From NCBI GenBank assembly GCA_937907975.1, contig CALEQS010000017.1, forward strand, positions 1 to 15,986: a stretch of DNA of 15,986 bases, read 5' to 3'. Each line of letters opens with the position of its first letter. Position 1 is the stretch's first letter. Below are positions 8,071 to 15,085 of this stretch, piece by piece. Under the pieces are notes generated by a model, which was given only the letters and a program-made list of their open reading frames with translations, ran no database searches and was not told the origin of the DNA. This DNA is from an uncultured Clostridia bacterium (GTDB lineage: Bacteria > Bacillota > Clostridia > Oscillospirales > Oscillospiraceae). A program made the position numbers and the translations under genes.

Positions 8071-9006
8071 GTGAACGAACTGACCCAATCGCTGCTGAAA
8101 GCCATCTCCAAGTATGATATGAACCTGAAGGGTGAGTATAAGCGGGTGCGCAAGCTGGAGCAGCTCTCCCACCCCTATGTCAAGCGCGTGACCAGCAACC
8201 GAATGGATCGCATCGTCCATCTGGAGGACCATGACATTCTTGTGCGCGCATTCAGCAGGGACGGAAAGATCGCCCCGGTTCTGCTGTTTTTCCACGGCGG
8301 CGGCTTTGTCACCGGCGACTTCGACAGTTACAGCAATGTCTGTGCCACGCTGGCGGCCCAGACCGGCTATAAGGTGGTGTCCGTCAACTACCGCCTTGCC
8401 CCGGAGCACAAGTTCCCGGCGGGCGTGGAGGACTGCTATGCAGTGACCCAGCAGATCCTGGCCCACTGCGAGGACTGGTATCAGGTCCCGGCGGATCAGG
8501 TGATCCTGATCGGCGACAGTGCCGGAGCCACTCTGTCTTGCGTAACCAGCTTCCTGTGCCGCGACCGGGGCGGCATCATGCCCGGCGGCCAGATCCTGAT
8601 CTATCCCGCCGCATGGTGTGACTATACCGATGCCACTCCCTTCGCCTCAGTGGCGGAAAACGGCACGGACTACATCCTGACCCGCAAGAAACTGCTGGAC
8701 TATATGGACCTCTACGCCTCTAAGCCGGAGGATCGGCTGGACCCCCGCTTTGCGCCATTGCGCAATACGGATTTTTCCCATCTGCCGCCTACGCTGCTAC
8801 TGACCATGGAGTTTGACCCGCTCCGGGATGAAGGGGAGGAGCTTGGGCGGCGGCTGATCGCGGCGGACAACCCGGTGTCGGCCTTCCGCATTCTGAATGG
8901 TGTTCACGGTGCGTTCCGTCTGCCGGTGCGCCAGCCGGTCACTGCCGCGATCTACCGGCATATCAAGACATTTTTGAATTGTGGTGAGAAAAGTGAGCAA
9001 GCGTAA
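8071..9006 (+). CDS. Alpha/beta hydrolase, HSL/Aes-type esterase
   Basis: This is a 311-residue serine esterase of the hormone-sensitive-lipase group (bacterial Aes-like), predicted to hydrolyse short acyl esters in the cytoplasm. The oxyanion-hole motif HGGG is at 75-78 (FFHGGGFVTGD) and VNYRLAPEHKFPAGVEDC follows, both classic for the family. The nucleophile is S150 in GDSAGA, the acid D249 in EFDPLRDEG, and the base H279 in GVHGAF, so a full triad is present. No signal peptide is seen. The start is GTG with a perfect ribosome binding site. Its 3' end overlaps the next frame, a condensation-type acyltransferase, by up to 26 bases. This suggests the esterase and acyltransferase act on related substrates, but the substrate is unknown. 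An acetyl-xylan or drug esterase role is possible but unsupported by context. Confidence 0.92.
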   Translation: MNELTQSLLKAISKYDMNLKGEYKRVRKLEQLSHPYVKRVTSNRMDRIVHLEDHDILVRAFSRDGKIAPVLLFFHGGGFVTGDFDSYSNVCATLAAQTGYKVVSVNYRLAPEHKFPAGVEDCYAVTQQILAHCEDWYQVPADQVILIGDSAGATLSCVTSFLCRDRGGIMPGGQILIYPAAWCDYTDATPFASVAENGTDYILTRKKLLDYMDLYASKPEDRLDPRFAPLRNTDFSHLPPTLLLTMEFDPLRDEGEELGRRLIAADNPVSAFRILNGVHGAFRLPVRQPVTAAIYRHIKTFLNCGEKSEQA

Positions 9007-10291
9007 TGCTTATCATTGGAGCCGGCTGGACAACGCGGCATTGATCTACCCCTCGCTGGCCACCCGGGACGCTACCCGGGTGTTCCGGCTCTACTGCCAG
9101 TTTCGTCAGAATGTTGACCCGGAAGCGCTCCAGCGCGCCTCTGACCGGGCGCTGGAGCGCTACCCAGAATTTGCCCACACCATCCGTTCCGGATTCTTCT
9201 GGCATTATCGGGAGCACACCGGATTGAAGCCGGTGGTGCATGAGGAAAATCAGACGCCCTGCTATCCGCTCTATTCCTCCAATGTCCACGGCCTGCTGAT
9301 CGACATCTCATATTATCGCTGCCGCCTGAACTTTGAGATCTTCCACGGACTGGCCGATGGCCTCGGTGCGGCAGTGTTCTTCCACGCGCTGGTGCTCCTC
9401 TATCTGGAGGAAGCGGAGCTGACGGAGAGCGCTGTAGAGACCATGGCCGCCCCTGCGCCCCTCGCTGCCCGGGAAGATGACGCTTTCCGGCGCTATATGG
9501 CAGACGCAAAAGGAAAGAAGGCCACGCCGCTGCTGGGTTCCAGCCGGGGCAGGGTCTATCATTTTACCGGCCACCGCCTGCCGGACCGGCGACAGCTGGT
9601 CACGGAGATCTGCGTCAGCGCCCGGTGCATCCGCGCGGTGGCAAAGGAGTACAGCGCCACAGTTACGGCGTTCCTCTCCGCACTGCTGCTGCTCAGCATC
9701 CGGGAGACCATGCCCGCCAACCAGCGCACCCGCAAGATCTGCCTGTCTGTGCCGGTGGACCTGCGGGGCCATTTCGCCTCAGACACTCTGCGCAATTTCT
9801 TCTCCATTGTGGAGATCTGGTACGATCCCGTCACCTCCGGCGGCGATCTGGAACGCATCGTGGGGGAGGTCAGGCAGGCGCTGGAGCAGGAGCTCACTGA
9901 GGAAAAGCTGGGCAGTAAGATCAATCAGCAGGTGAAGATCGGCAAAAGCGTCACCATCCGGGTCGTGCCTCTGCTCATCAAGGAGCCGGTCATTCAGGTC
10001 GCCAAACGGCTGAGCGAGCGCAACAGCACCATGGTGTTCTCCAATGTGGGCCGTATGACATTTCCGGAGGAGGCCGCCGGACAGGTGGTGCAGTGCGGGG
10101 CGTATCTCTCCAGTGCCACAAGACAGCTGGTAGCCGCCACCTTTGACGACCGCATGGTGCTCAGCTTTGCGGGCACACTGGTGGAAAAGGATGTGGAGCG
10201 GGCCTTCCTGCGCCGGCTGGCCCAGTATGACGACGCAATTCAAGTGACGACCAACTACGGGGAAGGGGTGTGGAATACCCGTGAAGTGTAA
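8981..10291 (+). CDS. Condensation-domain-like acyltransferase (COG4908 / alcohol acetyltransferase type)
   Basis: This 436-residue standalone protein resembles the chloramphenicol-acetyltransferase-like fold of NRPS condensation domains, PapA-type and alcohol acyltransferases. The active-site pattern is FHGLADG with H122, D126 and G127. It matches HHxxxDG except that the first His is Phe; the catalytic second His is kept. A second family block, SVPVDLRGHF followed by NFFS, lies from about 256 and contains D260. MVFSNVG near 350 recalls the conserved SNVG/SNxG segment. No carrier-protein or adenylation domain is present. Three in-frame GTG codons (8981, 8984, 8993) could start it, all inside the end of the esterase gene; GGTGAG at 8983-8988 would best suit 8993. 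It is therefore translationally coupled to the esterase. The donor and acceptor of the acyl transfer are unknown. Confidence 0.82.
   Translation: MVRKVSKRNAYHWSRLDNAALIYPSLATRDATRVFRLYCQFRQNVDPEALQRASDRALERYPEFAHTIRSGFFWHYREHTGLKPVVHEENQTPCYPLYSSNVHGLLIDISYYRCRLNFEIFHGLADGLGAAVFFHALVLLYLEEAELTESAVETMAAPAPLAAREDDAFRRYMADAKGKKATPLLGSSRGRVYHFTGHRLPDRRQLVTEICVSARCIRAVAKEYSATVTAFLSALLLLSIRETMPANQRTRKICLSVPVDLRGHFASDTLRNFFSIVEIWYDPVTSGGDLERIVGEVRQALEQELTEEKLGSKINQQVKIGKSVTIRVVPLLIKEPVIQVAKRLSERNSTMVFSNVGRMTFPEEAAGQVVQCGAYLSSATRQLVAATFDDRMVLSFAGTLVEKDVERAFLRRLAQYDDAIQVTTNYGEGVWNTREV
9124..9161. repeat. Perfect 13-bp inverted repeat inside the acyltransferase gene
   Basis: AGCGCTCCAGCGC (9124-9136) and GCGCTGGAGCGCT (9149-9161) are exact reverse complements around a 12-base spacer. 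They encode part of EALQRASDRALERY, so the symmetry may follow from two similar helical Ala/Leu/Arg stretches, or may be an mRNA hairpin about 40 codons into the gene. Confidence 0.7.
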
Positions 10292-10943
10292 GATCTGCGG
10301 CGCAGAGCTGATTGGCGAGCGCCGGTGCTGCCCCCTATGCGGCACCGGGTTTGACAGCTCACTGAAACAAGAGGACTACGGCTGCTACCCTGTGGTGCCA
10401 GTGCATTTGACCTATCGGGTGCTGGATTGGATCATCGGCCTCTGGGGCGTGGTGGCACTGGCAGTTTTGCTGGTGCTCCGCTTTACCGTGCTGAAAAGAA
10501 TGTCCTATTTCTGGCTTCTCTGCCTGGGTGTGGCCTGCCTTCATGTGACCCTTCTGGTGGGAATCCGAAAATGGCGCAATCTGCCAAAGAGCGTCATGTA
10601 TGAGGCTCTGCTGGGAGCGGGGCTGTCTATTCTCTGGGATATTGGCACCGGCTGGCATGGCTGGAGCCTGAACTTTGTTCTGCCCATTCTGGGCGGTGTG
10701 CTGGAGATCTTCTACTTTGCCCTGATCCTTTCCGGCTCCCGGAAACGGAATGCCTATGGCATCTACTTTGTGACCTCCTCCATTTGGGCGGGTGTGGTGC
10801 TTTTATTGGCCATTACCGGGGTTATCACCCTGTGGCTGCCCACTGCGGCGGCTGTTGCTACAGCTGTGGTGCTGATGGTGGTGCTCCTGCTTCTGCGGGG
10901 GCGGGATTTCCTCTCCGAAGTCCATCGGCGGTTTCATCTTTGA
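10281..10943 (+). CDS. Zinc-ribbon multi-pass membrane protein (DUF6320-like)
   Basis: This 220-residue protein begins with a compact zinc ribbon: C3-x2-C6 and C17-x2-C20 (CKIC, CPLC), with an extra C16. A short linker leads to a membrane domain of about six hydrophobic helices at roughly 47-68, 73-92, 103-118, 128-149, 158-180 and 183-207, ending in a short basic tail (RGRDFLSEVHRRFHL). I recall proteins annotated DUF6320 with this architecture next to COG4908 acyltransferases in Clostridia, but cannot verify that here. The zinc ribbon should face the cytoplasm. The start is GTG at 10281, overlapping the acyltransferase stop by 11 bases; the purine-rich GGAAGGGG at 10261-10268 is a plausible but distant ribosome binding site. 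The function is unknown; context suggests it partners with the acyltransferase or anchors its product or substrate at the membrane. Confidence 0.8.
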   Translation: MKCKICGAELIGERRCCPLCGTGFDSSLKQEDYGCYPVVPVHLTYRVLDWIIGLWGVVALAVLLVLRFTVLKRMSYFWLLCLGVACLHVTLLVGIRKWRNLPKSVMYEALLGAGLSILWDIGTGWHGWSLNFVLPILGGVLEIFYFALILSGSRKRNAYGIYFVTSSIWAGVVLLLAITGVITLWLPTAAAVATAVVLMVVLLLLRGRDFLSEVHRRFHL

Positions 10944-10945
10944 TT

Positions 10946-10997
10946 AAAACGGTTCAGAACTTCTTTCACTGCAGAATGGAAGAACTGAGCCGTTTTT
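10946..10997 (+). terminator. Rho-independent terminator with bulged stem
   Basis: The lower stem is AAAACGGTTCAG (10946-10957) pairing with CTGAGCCGTTTT (10985-10996), with one G-U. An AAC bulge (10958-10960) separates it from an upper stem TTCTTTCA (10961-10968) with TGGAAGAA (10977-10984), and the loop is CTGCAGAA. The run TTTTT (10993-10997) closes it. It begins 3 bases after the zinc-ribbon gene stop and ends the esterase cassette transcript. The AAAA on the left arm would also give a U tract on the other strand, but no gene there needs it. Confidence 0.88.
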
Positions 10998-11012
10998 GCA
11001 TTGAAAAAAGAG

Positions 11013-11044
11013 TGGAAATATTTTTGTGGTTGTGCTAATATAAT
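11013..11044 (+). promoter_or_regulatory. Candidate sigma-A promoter for uppP-ftsK-HAD
   Basis: Just after the terminator the sequence turns AT-rich. TGGAAA (11013-11018) is a 4-of-6 match to the -35 box, 17 bases before TAATAT (11036-11041), which carries an extended -10 TG at 11033-11034. An overlapping perfect TATAAT (11039-11044) gives an alternative -10 with a poorer -35 spacing. A start around 11048-11052 leaves a leader of about 30 bases, with AGGAGGA (11067-11073) 6 bases before the uppP ATG. Confidence 0.7.
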
Positions 11045-11079
11045 ACTTGTATTGTTATGTCAAATTAGGAGGATAGACC

Positions 11080-11919
11080 ATGTTGAACTATCTTTATACG
11101 GCGTTTCTCGGTCTGGTACAGGGCATTGCGGAGTTCCTGCCCATCTCCAGCTCCGGCCACCTGTCCCTGCTCCAGAACTTCTTCGGCTTGCAGTCCGCTG
11201 AGGAGTCCAACCTGTTTCTGGATGTGGTGCTCCACCTTGGCACCCTGATCTCTGTATTTATCTATTACTGGCACGACATTGTCTCCATGGTGCAGGAGTT
11301 TTTCCGGGGCTGTGCCGCGCTGGTGCACCCGGACCCGGCGGAGAAGGAGCCGCCGGCGGCCCGCCGCATGGTGCTGCTGGTCATCGTGGGCACGATCCCC
11401 CTGTTTGCGATCCTGCCCATTAAGAAGTACATCGACAATCTCTACAATAATACATGGGTTATCGCCTGTGCACTGCTGTTTACCGGCTGCCTGCTGTTTA
11501 TCTCCGACCGACTTGGTAAGGGCCATAAGACGGAGCGCAGCGTTTCTCTGGTGGACATTCTGCTGGTGGGCTGCGCCCAGGCTGTGGCCACGGTGCCCGG
11601 TCTGTCCCGCTCCGGCAGCACGATCTCTGCCGCCATGCTGCTGGGATGCCGCCGGGATTTTGCTGTTCGCTATTCCTTCCTGATGTCCATTCCCGCTGTC
11701 ATTGGCGCCAATATCCTGAGTTTTGCGGATGCGGTCAAGGCGGGCATTGACTGGTCTATGATGCCTGCTTATCTGCTGGGCGTGGTTGTGGCCGCTGTGT
11801 CCGGCTATTTCGCCATCCGCCTGGTCAACAGCTTTGCCAATAAGGGCAAGTTCGGCAAATTCGCCTATTACTGCTGGGGCGTTGGCATTCTGGCTCTGAT
11901 CCTGAGCGCCGTTCTCTGA
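11080..11919 (+). CDS. uppP: Undecaprenyl-diphosphatase (UppP/BacA)
   Basis: This membrane phosphatase removes one phosphate from undecaprenyl diphosphate, recycling the lipid carrier for peptidoglycan and other envelope polymers. High activity also confers bacitracin tolerance. Both signature blocks are present: QGIAEFLPISSSGHL (from Q14, with E18 and the SSSGH stretch through H27) and PGLSRSGST (173-181, R177 being the conserved arginine). FLMSIPAVIGA follows the second block, as usual. The 279-residue length and about eight hydrophobic helices are normal for the family. The ATG is set by AGGAGGA. It is first in its own transcript with ftsK 31 bases downstream. Together with murF in the first cluster it gives the window a wall-synthesis theme. 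Confidence 0.97.
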   Translation: MLNYLYTAFLGLVQGIAEFLPISSSGHLSLLQNFFGLQSAEESNLFLDVVLHLGTLISVFIYYWHDIVSMVQEFFRGCAALVHPDPAEKEPPAARRMVLLVIVGTIPLFAILPIKKYIDNLYNNTWVIACALLFTGCLLFISDRLGKGHKTERSVSLVDILLVGCAQAVATVPGLSRSGSTISAAMLLGCRRDFAVRYSFLMSIPAVIGANILSFADAVKAGIDWSMMPAYLLGVVVAAVSGYFAIRLVNSFANKGKFGKFAYYCWGVGILALILSAVL

Positions 11920-11950
11920 TCAAAGCCTGCGTGTTTGAGAGGAAAATATT

Positions 11951-14900
11951 ATGTCTACCACGAAAAGCAAATCCACCCGGTCGGGTTCTTCTTCCCGGAG
12001 CAGCTCTAAAAGCGGCTCCGGGAAGCGCGGTTCCAGCCAGAGCGCGAGAAGCACGGCGAACCGGAGCGGTACGGCAAAAAAGTCCACCAAATCGGCCGCT
12101 GGCCGCAGTAAGTCCACGGCGAAGAAGGGAAGCACTTCGGCTCGGGGGAAGAACACCCGGAAGAGCAAAAATCAGCCAAAGCCCATGCGCCGCGAGATCG
12201 GTGCACTGGTGTGTTTCCTGCTGGCCATTTTTGCATCCTTTGGCTATTTCCATATTGATGCGGTGTTTATCACTTTCTACTGTGACCTGCTCAAGGGACT
12301 GCTTGGCTATGGCTTCTGGTTCACCCCACCGGCACTGCTGATCGCCAGCATTGTGCTGATGTTCCATAAGGGCCGCCCGGTGGGCCGACGGGTGGTCAGC
12401 GCACTGCTGCTGCCGTTCCTGTTCGGCGGGCTGATCCATGCGGCCAGACTCAGCGGTCAGTATGCACTGGGTGAGATTGTCCCGCTGTGGAAGTCCGGCC
12501 TGCTGCTGGAGAGCGGCGGTGCTCTGAGCGGCTGGTTTGCTGTGCTGTTCTGTACGGTGTTCAGCAAGATCGGTGCTGTTATTCTCTATGTGCTGGCCCT
12601 GCTTTTCTGTTTCATGCTCATTACCCGCATCACGCCTGCGGATATTGTCGATGCCATTCATAACTGGATCCTCTCCGCCCGCGACTATGTAGAGAACCGT
12701 CCTGCCTATCAGGAGGAGGACTACTACGATGAGGCGGACGAGTGCGAACCGGAAGAGCCTGTCCGTCCGGTGAGCCGCCGCAGTGCGGCCGGCCATCGGG
12801 AGAGTGCCCGGCCCGTCAGCCGCAGTCAGAAGCGTTCGGCCATTGATATTCCGCTGGATACCGTTGACACAGTTTCTCCCGCAGCGCAGCGCAGTGCGGA
12901 TGAGCCGCTGTTTGACAGCCGTCCAGGTGTCCGTCCGCCCCATGAGCTGCTGGCCGAGGAGGAGAGCGGAAAGGTGCAGGGAAAGACGGCGCCTGCGGTT
13001 GATCTGCCGGAAGAGGACCCGCTGGCTGGGCTGGATCTCCAGTTCCCGGATATGAATTTTACCTCTGCAAAGCCCGCTCAGCCATCCGGTGCAGCGGAAG
13101 CAGGGGAGGCCGCTGTCCAGACGCAGACCAGTGCGGCCGGGAAGGACGGCACAGAGCTCTTTGGTATGGTGAATGCTTCTTCCAAGCCGGAACACGAGGC
13201 GCCCGAGACGCCGGTGGATGTGATCCCGGAGATGTCCGCGGATGTGATCCCGGAGATGTCCGCGGATGTGATCCCGGAGGTGCCCGCAGATGTGATCCCG
13301 GAGGTGGCCACAAAGGTGGTCCCCGCCCCGCCGGTGCGCATGGATGTGCCTGCCCCCGGTGTGGTGCGCCGTGCGGAACCCGCAAGCCAGAGTGTTCCAG
13401 CTTCCCCGCAGATGCAGAAATCCGAAGCCGCTGTGGCGGCGGCAAAGGCCCGTATGGGCGGGGAAGAGCCTGCCTATCAGTATCCGCCGGTCTACCTGCT
13501 GGACAAGCCCGGTGCAGTCTCCAATTCCGCTGCGGCGGACGAGCTGCAAAAGACGCGGGAGTTGCTGGACGATACCATCCAGTCCTTCGGCATCGACGCT
13601 CGCATCATCAATGTGACCCGGGGCCCCTCGGTCACCCGCTATGAGCTGGAGCTGATGCGCGGCGTGAAGCTCAACAAGCTCACCAATCTGGCCGGCGACA
13701 TTGCCCTGTCTCTGGGCGCGTCCAGCGTCCGTATCGCGCCGATCACCGGCCGCAGCAGTGTTGTGGGCGTTGAAGTGCCCAACCAGCTGGTCACGCCGGT
13801 GCCCATCCGGGAGGTCATCGACTCCCGGGAGTTCCGTACTCATGTCTCCAAGGTAGCCTTTGCCGTGGGTAAGGACATTTCCGGCAAAAATGTGGTGGGC
13901 AACATTGCCAAGCTGCCCCATATGCTGATCGCCGGTACCACCGGTTCCGGTAAGTCAGTGTGTACGAACTCGCTCATCATTTCTCTGCTCTATAAGGCCA
14001 GCCCTGAGGATGTCCGGCTCATCATGGTCGACCCCAAAATGGTGGAGCTGGGTATCTATAACGGCATTCCGCACCTGCTGATCCCCGTGGTCACTGACCC
14101 GAAAAAGGCTGCCGGCGCGTTGCAGTGGGCAGTCAATGAGATGATGAAGCGTTACCGCCTGTTCTCCGAGGTGGGCGTGCGCGACCTGGCCTCCTATAAT
14201 GCCCATGTCCTGCAGGAGGGCGGCGAAAAGCTGCCTCAGGTCGTGGTGGTCATCGATGAGCTGGCTGACCTGATGCTGGTGGCCGCCAAAGAGGTGGAGG
14301 AGTCCATCTGCCGCGTGGCCCAGATGGGCCGTGCCGCCGGTATGCACCTCATCATTGCCACCCAGCGGCCCTCCTCTGATGTCATTACCGGCCTGATGAA
14401 GGCCAATATCCCCTCCCGCATTGCTTTCGCCGTGGCGTCGTCTCTGGAATCCCGCATCATTCTGGATACTACCGGTGCAGAGAAACTGGTGGGCAAGGGC
14501 GATATGCTCTATGCTCCGCTGGGCATCGGCAAGCCCATGCGTGTGCAGGGCTGTATGATCACCGATGAAGAGGTCGCCAAGGTGGTGGAGTTCGTCAAGC
14601 AGAACAGCACTGAGAACTACGACAGCTCTGTCATGAAGGAAGTGGAGTCCAACGCCGAGGTCACCGGAACAAAGTCCGGCAAGGGCTCTTCCGGCCCCTC
14701 TTCCGGTGGAAACAACGCCTCCGTGGAGGGGTCTGCCGACGAAGCGGATGAGCTTCTGACTGCCGCCATTGAGATCGTGGTGGAGACCGGCATGGCTTCC
14801 GTCTCTATGCTCCAGCGCCGCCTGAAGCTGGGCTATTCCCGCGCCGCCCGTCTGGTGGATCAGATGGAGGAGCGTAAGATCGTCGGCCCGTTTGAGGGTT

Positions 14901-15085
14901 CCAAACCCCGGCAGGTGCTGATCAGCAAGGAGGAGTGGAACCGGCGCAAGAATGCCGAATCCGGCGGCGGACAGGCGGCAATTCAGGCGGATGAGTACGC
15001 CGCCGCGCTGGCTATGAGTGAAGCGGCAGATGCCGCGGCCCAGCCGGTGCCCGATTATGAAGATGAGGGAGATGCTTCGTTTTGA
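11951..15085 (+). CDS. ftsK: DNA translocase FtsK/SpoIIIE
   Basis: This is a septum-anchored, ATP-driven DNA pump that clears chromosomes from the closing division or sporulation septum. The first 80 or so residues are a Ser/Lys/Arg/Thr-rich basic tail. Four or five membrane helices follow at about 83-103, 115-137, 147-165 and 192-228. The linker (about 230-525) is acidic and Pro-rich and contains an eight-residue repeat, DVIPEMSA-like. The motor alpha domain begins near 527 (ELLDDTIQSFGI). The RecA-like beta domain has Walker A GTTGSGKS (662-669), VDPKMVELG and Walker B VVVVIDELADL with D769/E770. The winged-helix gamma domain, which reads chromosome-orientation sequences, spans about 933-1000 (MLQRRLKLGYSRAARLVDQME). 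The length of 1044 residues exceeds typical SpoIIIE because of the tail and linker. The start follows GAGAGGA at 11937-11943. Sequence alone does not tell FtsK from SpoIIIE duty. Confidence 0.96.
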   Translation: MSTTKSKSTRSGSSSRSSSKSGSGKRGSSQSARSTANRSGTAKKSTKSAAGRSKSTAKKGSTSARGKNTRKSKNQPKPMRREIGALVCFLLAIFASFGYFHIDAVFITFYCDLLKGLLGYGFWFTPPALLIASIVLMFHKGRPVGRRVVSALLLPFLFGGLIHAARLSGQYALGEIVPLWKSGLLLESGGALSGWFAVLFCTVFSKIGAVILYVLALLFCFMLITRITPADIVDAIHNWILSARDYVENRPAYQEEDYYDEADECEPEEPVRPVSRRSAAGHRESARPVSRSQKRSAIDIPLDTVDTVSPAAQRSADEPLFDSRPGVRPPHELLAEEESGKVQGKTAPAVDLPEEDPLAGLDLQFPDMNFTSAKPAQPSGAAEAGEAAVQTQTSAAGKDGTELFGMVNASSKPEHEAPETPVDVIPEMSADVIPEMSADVIPEVPADVIPEVATKVVPAPPVRMDVPAPGVVRRAEPASQSVPASPQMQKSEAAVAAAKARMGGEEPAYQYPPVYLLDKPGAVSNSAAADELQKTRELLDDTIQSFGIDARIINVTRGPSVTRYELELMRGVKLNKLTNLAGDIALSLGASSVRIAPITGRSSVVGVEVPNQLVTPVPIREVIDSREFRTHVSKVAFAVGKDISGKNVVGNIAKLPHMLIAGTTGSGKSVCTNSLIISLLYKASPEDVRLIMVDPKMVELGIYNGIPHLLIPVVTDPKKAAGALQWAVNEMMKRYRLFSEVGVRDLASYNAHVLQEGGEKLPQVVVVIDELADLMLVAAKEVEESICRVAQMGRAAGMHLIIATQRPSSDVITGLMKANIPSRIAFAVASSLESRIILDTTGAEKLVGKGDMLYAPLGIGKPMRVQGCMITDEEVAKVVEFVKQNSTENYDSSVMKEVESNAEVTGTKSGKGSSGPSSGGNNASVEGSADEADELLTAAIEIVVETGMASVSMLQRRLKLGYSRAARLVDQMEERKIVGPFEGSKPRQVLISKEEWNRRKNAESGGGQAAIQADEYAAALAMSEAADAAAQPVPDYEDEGDASF
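13217..13312 (+). repeat. Four tandem 24-bp repeats in the ftsK linker
   Basis: Units at 13217-13240, 13241-13264, 13265-13288 and 13289-13312 each encode an octapeptide of the form DVIPE(M/V)xx. The first two units are identical at the DNA level and the later two have drifted (GTGCCCGCA and GTGGCCACA endings). The repeat stays in frame and lies in the disordered linker between membrane domain and motor. It looks like a slippage or unequal-recombination product that can change copy number without breaking the protein. Confidence 0.92.
15065..15071 (+). promoter_or_regulatory. Ribosome binding site for the TTG start of the HAD gene
   Basis: GAGGGAG inside the end of ftsK stands 10 bases before TTG 15082. 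The nearby ATG at 15072 is out of frame with the HAD gene, and the catalytic DIDGT lies only nine codons in, so TTG is the only sensible start. Confidence 0.65.

Noticed and set aside
13217..13312. The ftsK repeat as a CRISPR-like array
   Set aside because: Units are directly adjacent without spacers, stay in frame and code for a protein linker.
11825..13921. A 698-codon open frame on the - strand opposite ftsK
   Set aside because: It lies antisense to an unmistakable ftsK, has no recognisable domain, and its HLRDHI-like repeat is just the reverse reading of the ftsK linker repeat. High GC codon bias produces such shadows.
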